Shown here: positions 60,234-64,000 of the stretch, piece by piece | How positions within the stretch are numbered: the first letter of the stretch is position 1 | How the letters are laid out: each line of letters opens with the position of its first letter | Assembly: GCA_023105745.1 (NCBI GenBank) | Contig: JALGQZ010000009.1 | Span: 47,583,967-47,647,966 of the forward strand | Source of the DNA: Austropuccinia psidii | Lineage: Eukaryota > Basidiomycota > Pucciniomycetes > Pucciniales > Sphaerophragmiaceae | DNA: 64,000 nucleotides | Direction: 5' to 3' | Translations under genes and position numbers: made by a program | Notes under the pieces: model-generated | What the model was told of the DNA's origin: nothing | Database searches by the model: none | Seen by the model: only the letters and a program-made list of their open reading frames with translations

Positions 60234-61447
60234 TTGAAGTGGACTGATTCTGACATATTGAATCTTCTTCTTGCATATTTCTTAGTCATTAGTTCCAAAC
60301 TGACTGCCTCACTGAATATTCTCCTTCTGTTCTTTGTGGTTCTGGCGTCCTAAATCAATTGGATTCACCTTCCATGGCTTCTTCTGGACATTTCAATCCC
60401 TCCCAAACTTATGATGGTTAGAAGGCAGTTGAAGTTCTTGATCCTGCTTGTACTGAATGTTTGGCCAAGGGTAAGGATTGTTTTCTACATTACACTCCCC
60501 AATCTTCAAAGTGCCACTATTGTTTCATTGGAAATAAGCCATGTCATTGTACTGGGGTGCAAGCTTCAAATGTCAGGAGGTATTTATAGAGTAGAAAAGA
60601 TAGTCCTTTTGGAAACGAGTTTCCAGTTTCTGAGGCACCCACTCCTGATGGAACTTCAGGGTTTTCTAATTGTTAGTAATTTGAGTAATTTGATTGAGTT
60701 TAGTACTGATATTCTTGATTTAGTGACTGGTTCTAGGGAGGTGGACCCATTCCAGTTGGTGGTAGGCCAAGATACTCAAGCTCAGAAGTCCCAATCTCCA
60801 GAATCAACACTGACGGTGTAGTGAAGAGAATAAGAAGAATTTCTGATTCCCCACCTGATCCAGATGCTGAAGGCAGTGATGAATTGGATGGTGAAGAAGT
60901 TGAAGTTGTTCCTCATTCAGTTGGCCATCCATCCAGCACTTCCTCTTCTCAGCCTCTTGCCAACAGATTCCATAGTCACATAGCTCCCAGTACTCCCAGA
61001 ACTTTCCAACCTACTCTTGCTGCCATTCCTACTTCCCTTCCTCCTGCTTCACCAAATACTTCCCATGCCAGGCCCTCCTTGAATCAAGCAGTAAAACCAT
61101 CACCCATAACCACCTCTCAACATCTCCAACCTGTGAGCAGTTTCAGCAGAGGAAGAGATGGGTTTTCTCCTTTACTGTTTCCTGCCGCTCAAGTATCTCA
61201 AAGAAGAGATTGCTGGCCTATCCAAGTTACCAGAGAATATCTAAACACAGCAAGTGAAAACAAGGAAACTGTGGCCAGGTTGTTCAGGAGAGTTGATAAA
61301 AATAGTAGGGAGGTGATCATGTATGCAAATGATAGAACTATTCCAGGGACTGCTTCTGAAGAGATGGCTGCAAGCTTTGCCTGGTATGAAGATGAGTTGA
61401 TAAATGAGCTTCATAGAACCTTTGATGATTTGGTTAGAGATAACTAG
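60234..61447 (+). pseudogene. Antisense Zn(II)2Cys6 gene of F, decayed
   Basis: Homologue of the 408-aa gene in E, again opposite to its host element. The ATG is TTG (60234-60236), exon 1 has in-frame stops (for example after SQTYDG, 60418-60420), and exon 2 has lost a few bases near its start so the first codons shift frame. The intron is kept (60672-60723, GTTAGT to TTTAG). The six zinc-cluster cysteines are all kept (CTECLAKGKDC, CHYCFIGNKPC). From 60821 to 61447 the frame is fully open and close to E (MYANDRTIPGTASEEMA). Confidence 0.8.
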
Positions 61448-62142
61448 TTTCCTTGTCTTTTTTTGTGGTTGGTTTGACTTCTATCCCCACTCTCATAACT
61501 ACTAAAAATGAAAAAATAAATGGAACCTCCCAATACATGATTTGGGAGGGGATGCTGCTGCTTTAAAGAAATGAAAGAATAACAAAATTATTCAAGTAAA
61601 GAAAAAGGCAAAAGAGAGTAAAGAAACAGAAATAAAGAAATTCCTGATGGTTTGTCTTTTTTATAGTGAGCTGCTTGATTTTGGCCAAGAATGTCTGAAA
61701 ATGGAAACCAAGCATTTGATGCTCACAGAGTGGCCAAAGTAATGTTTTACAAGAAGTAGCAGCCTCAGGGATGCATACCAGGAGATGGAACTTACCTTCA
61801 TAACGCCCACTCCCCACCAAGCACCATAAAATGAAAGCAAATAGCCATAAACCTTGCAGTAATGAATGTCTTGAATAATGATGATTGGCATAGATTGAGG
61901 TATACTGATAAAGAGAAAAGAAAAGAAAAAAGAAAGAAGAGATTGGGCCATATCTTGATAAGGTCCAAATCAGAGGGTATTGATGTTTAATGCTTCCCGA
62001 ATCTGTCCAAATAATTGAAAAGTGCTCACAAAGTAGCCAAGGTGATTCTTACAATAAAATTTGAGTAGAATACCCCCTTAAAGGTGAATTCCAGGAGAGG
62101 AACTTACTTTCATAACTTCTTCTCCCCACCAAGCGCCATCAA

Positions 62143-64000
62143 TCAAACTCTTGAGGCATTTGGACCAGGCTTACCAGGATACAATGAGTGGAAATCCTTG
62201 ACAAAGTATGGTGAGTTGGTAAGGTTGAAAGCTGGTTCCCAAATTGTTCTTTCTGGTTCTTCACTGAATACTTTCCACTCTACAAGATACCATAATTTAC
62301 CTCTCTTGAGTTTGGAGTCCAGAACCTGAGCCACTTCCCATTCTTCTTGCTCCTCCACTAGAACTAGTGGTGGTGGCAATTGATGGTGATTTGGGAGAGT
62401 TGATTGCTTAACTGGTTCTAATAAGGACACATGGAATACAGGGTGAACTTACTTCCATTGTTGAGGCAACTTGAGGTGGTATGCACGACTTCCAATGTTC
62501 TTAATGACTTCAAATGGTCACAGCCATCTTTCTGAAAGATTATTTGTGGGTCTTGTAGTCTTGATGTTTTGGGAAGCTAGCCATACCTTATCCCCAGGTT
62601 GGAAATGAGGTGGAATTGCTCTATTTCTATCTACATACTTCTTGAACCTCCTTATTGCTGACTATAATTAGTCTTTGAAAACTTGCTGTACTGATTGGAG
62701 CTTTGTTGATAACTTTCCAGCAGGTGAGTCTTGAGAAACATGGATTGACTGAAAGCTGGGATTTCTTCCATAAATGGTGAAAAAAGGTGATTGCTTTGTT
62801 GATGAATTTTCTGCATTATTATAGGCAAATTCAGCAAGAGGGAGCCAGGTGTGCCAGTCATCTTGATGGTAACTGACATACATCCAAAGATACTGTTCTA
62901 GAATCTGATTTACCTTCTCTGTCTGTCCATCTGTTTCAAGATCTCTTGATATCTTGAGCTGCTAACATAATTGAGTCCAAAATGATCAAACAAATAAAGA
63001 GCATCTATCACTAACAATACTAACTGGAAGTCCAGGTTTGGAAAAGACATTGCTAATGAAGATTTGAGCTAATTCCATAAGCTGGAATGAATATTTCCAT
63101 TTTTGAGAATCTGTCTACAACCACTAGAATTGAATCAAAATTGTTGGACAGTGGCAAGTGAGTTGATCATAAAGTCCATTGATAATGAACTCCAACGACC
63201 AGACGGAATTGAAAGAGGCTTGAGTAATCCAAACTTCTTATGATTAATGTTCTTGTTTCTTGAACATTGTTGGCATGAGGACACATAGTTGTTAATGAAT
63301 TGATTCATTCCATCCCAATGAAAATCCCTCTTGATGAGCTTGAGGGTCTTGCCCTGGCCAGGATGGCCAGCCAATGGTGAGTCATGACGCTTTTGAAGAA
63401 TATTGAGGTGGATTTCTTCATTTCTTGGGATTACCACTCTATCTTTGAATAGTAATAACTTGGCTTGAGGTTCAAGAGAATAATCTGGAGCTGATTCAAC
63501 TCTTGGTAGTTGCTTGAGTATTTCTTTATAATCATTGTCTTGCCATACTTCTTTTTGAATCTTGTCAACTAAATCTGAGAATATTTCCACTTTGATTGAG
63601 AAGAATCTTGCCTCTTGAATTCCATCTTGCTTGATTACTTGACGAAAATTTTGAGGATTCTTGCTGATGAAGTCCACCCCCCTCTATGGGTACACGTCGT
63701 CCGGACGTGACAAGGCATCTGGTAAAGTGGCCAGCCTGCCAGGGCGGTAAGTGATGGTGAAATGAAACTCAGAAATAAATTCAGCCCAACGGGCCTGACA
63801 ACAAGTAAGAACTTTAGAAGACATGAAATACTGGAAGGAAGAGTGGTCTGTCAAGACCTCAAAAAGATTGGAAAGAGAAAGAAGGAAAGTTCTTCAGAGC
63901 TTGATAGCCCAAACTATGCCAAGGAGGTCCTTGTCATGAACTTCATATTTGAGCTCAGCTGGGAGCAGCTTGAAACTATCAAATGAAATGGGATGTTTTC
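62143..64000 (-). pseudogene. pol: Element F pol (RNase H to chromodomain), decayed
   Basis: From the window end: RNase H (about 63700-64000, containing the minus-strand reading of DALSR), the connection region 63135-63677 (FISKNPQNFRQVIKQDGI, then integrase zinc region HDSPLAGHPGQGKTLKLIKR and SCQQCSRNK), the integrase core with a frameshift after DFM, 62668-62883 ([20 protein letters not shown]), and the C-terminal chromodomain 62143-62430 ending GPNASRV-stop. Stops or shifts occur about 63135, 62990, 62667 and 62440. Confidence 0.85.

Larger units (their letters stand above)
59765..64000 (-). mobile_element. Chromovirus F, main body (runs off the window)
   Basis: Minus-strand continuation of 52276-53144 beyond E. 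In minus order: pol (from the window end to 62143), duplicated post-pol block (about 62090-62140 and 61780-61830), antisense gene region (plus strand 60234-61447), GC-array remnant and tail. F has 52276 as its 3' end; its 5' half is outside the window. Confidence 0.85.

Overview
This is a eukaryotic, almost certainly fungal, window: AT-rich, with short introns (50-140 nt, GT-AG) in the two host genes. Very long nested LTR retrotransposons and a transposon-borne Zn(II)2Cys6 protein point to a TE-expanded basidiomycete; a rust-type fungus is an inference, not proven. Only about 3.3 kb (5531-8842) is host coding sequence: two minus-strand genes, a VAM7-like PX/Qc-SNARE (upstream) and a diadenosine tetraphosphate (Ap4A) phosphorylase. 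The AT-rich stretch to their left (2564-5530) holds a decayed PIF/Harbinger-type DNA transposase.

Nearly everything else is Ty3/gypsy material of two lineages. Lineage 1 (A, B and solo LTRs) has 1.4-2.2 kb LTRs (TGTGAGCC...CCTTACA, or TGTCAGCC...CTGACA in B), a primer-binding site starting TTTGGGGGCC, YIDD reverse transcriptase and a degenerate chromodomain. Lineage 2 (C1, C2, D, E, F, G) comprises Tf1/sushi-like chromoviruses with LTRs ending CCCCTGTGACA, YLDD/FLDD reverse transcriptase and a clear C-terminal chromodomain. Their primer-binding site is complementary to a stretch of the LTR itself, which predicts self-priming.

Layout: 1-1821 leader and 5' LTR of G (minus); 1822-2563 LTR fragment; 2564-8842 transposase relic and host genes; 9213-11540 3' end of C1 (minus); 11541-33227 element A (minus), which contains solo LTR 14017-15857 and element D (plus, 20859-30036). 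D carries a 464-bp TRIM-like mini-retrotransposon at its left end. From 33228 to 51867 is element C2 (minus), interrupted by a solo LTR (33544-37539, itself split by solo LTR 34662-36843) and by element B (plus, 38431-50069, itself holding solo LTR 40617-42583). Then come an LTR fragment (51868-52275) and element F (minus, 52276 to the window end), split by E (plus, 53145-59764). Most insertions are proved by 5-bp target-site duplications (TSDs) read directly.

The most interesting feature is a spliced gene encoded antisense to the retrotransposon, between pol and the 3' LTR, in E (intact, 408 aa) and F (decayed). It encodes a Zn(II)2Cys6 cluster (CX2CX6CX10CX2CX6C) and has a GC-rich palindromic array about 260-270 bp upstream of its start. 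In D nearly the whole ORF has been removed. A second notable feature is the TRIM-D chimera: the 5-bp duplication flanks the TRIM's outer end and D's 3' LTR, as if the two had integrated as one molecule.
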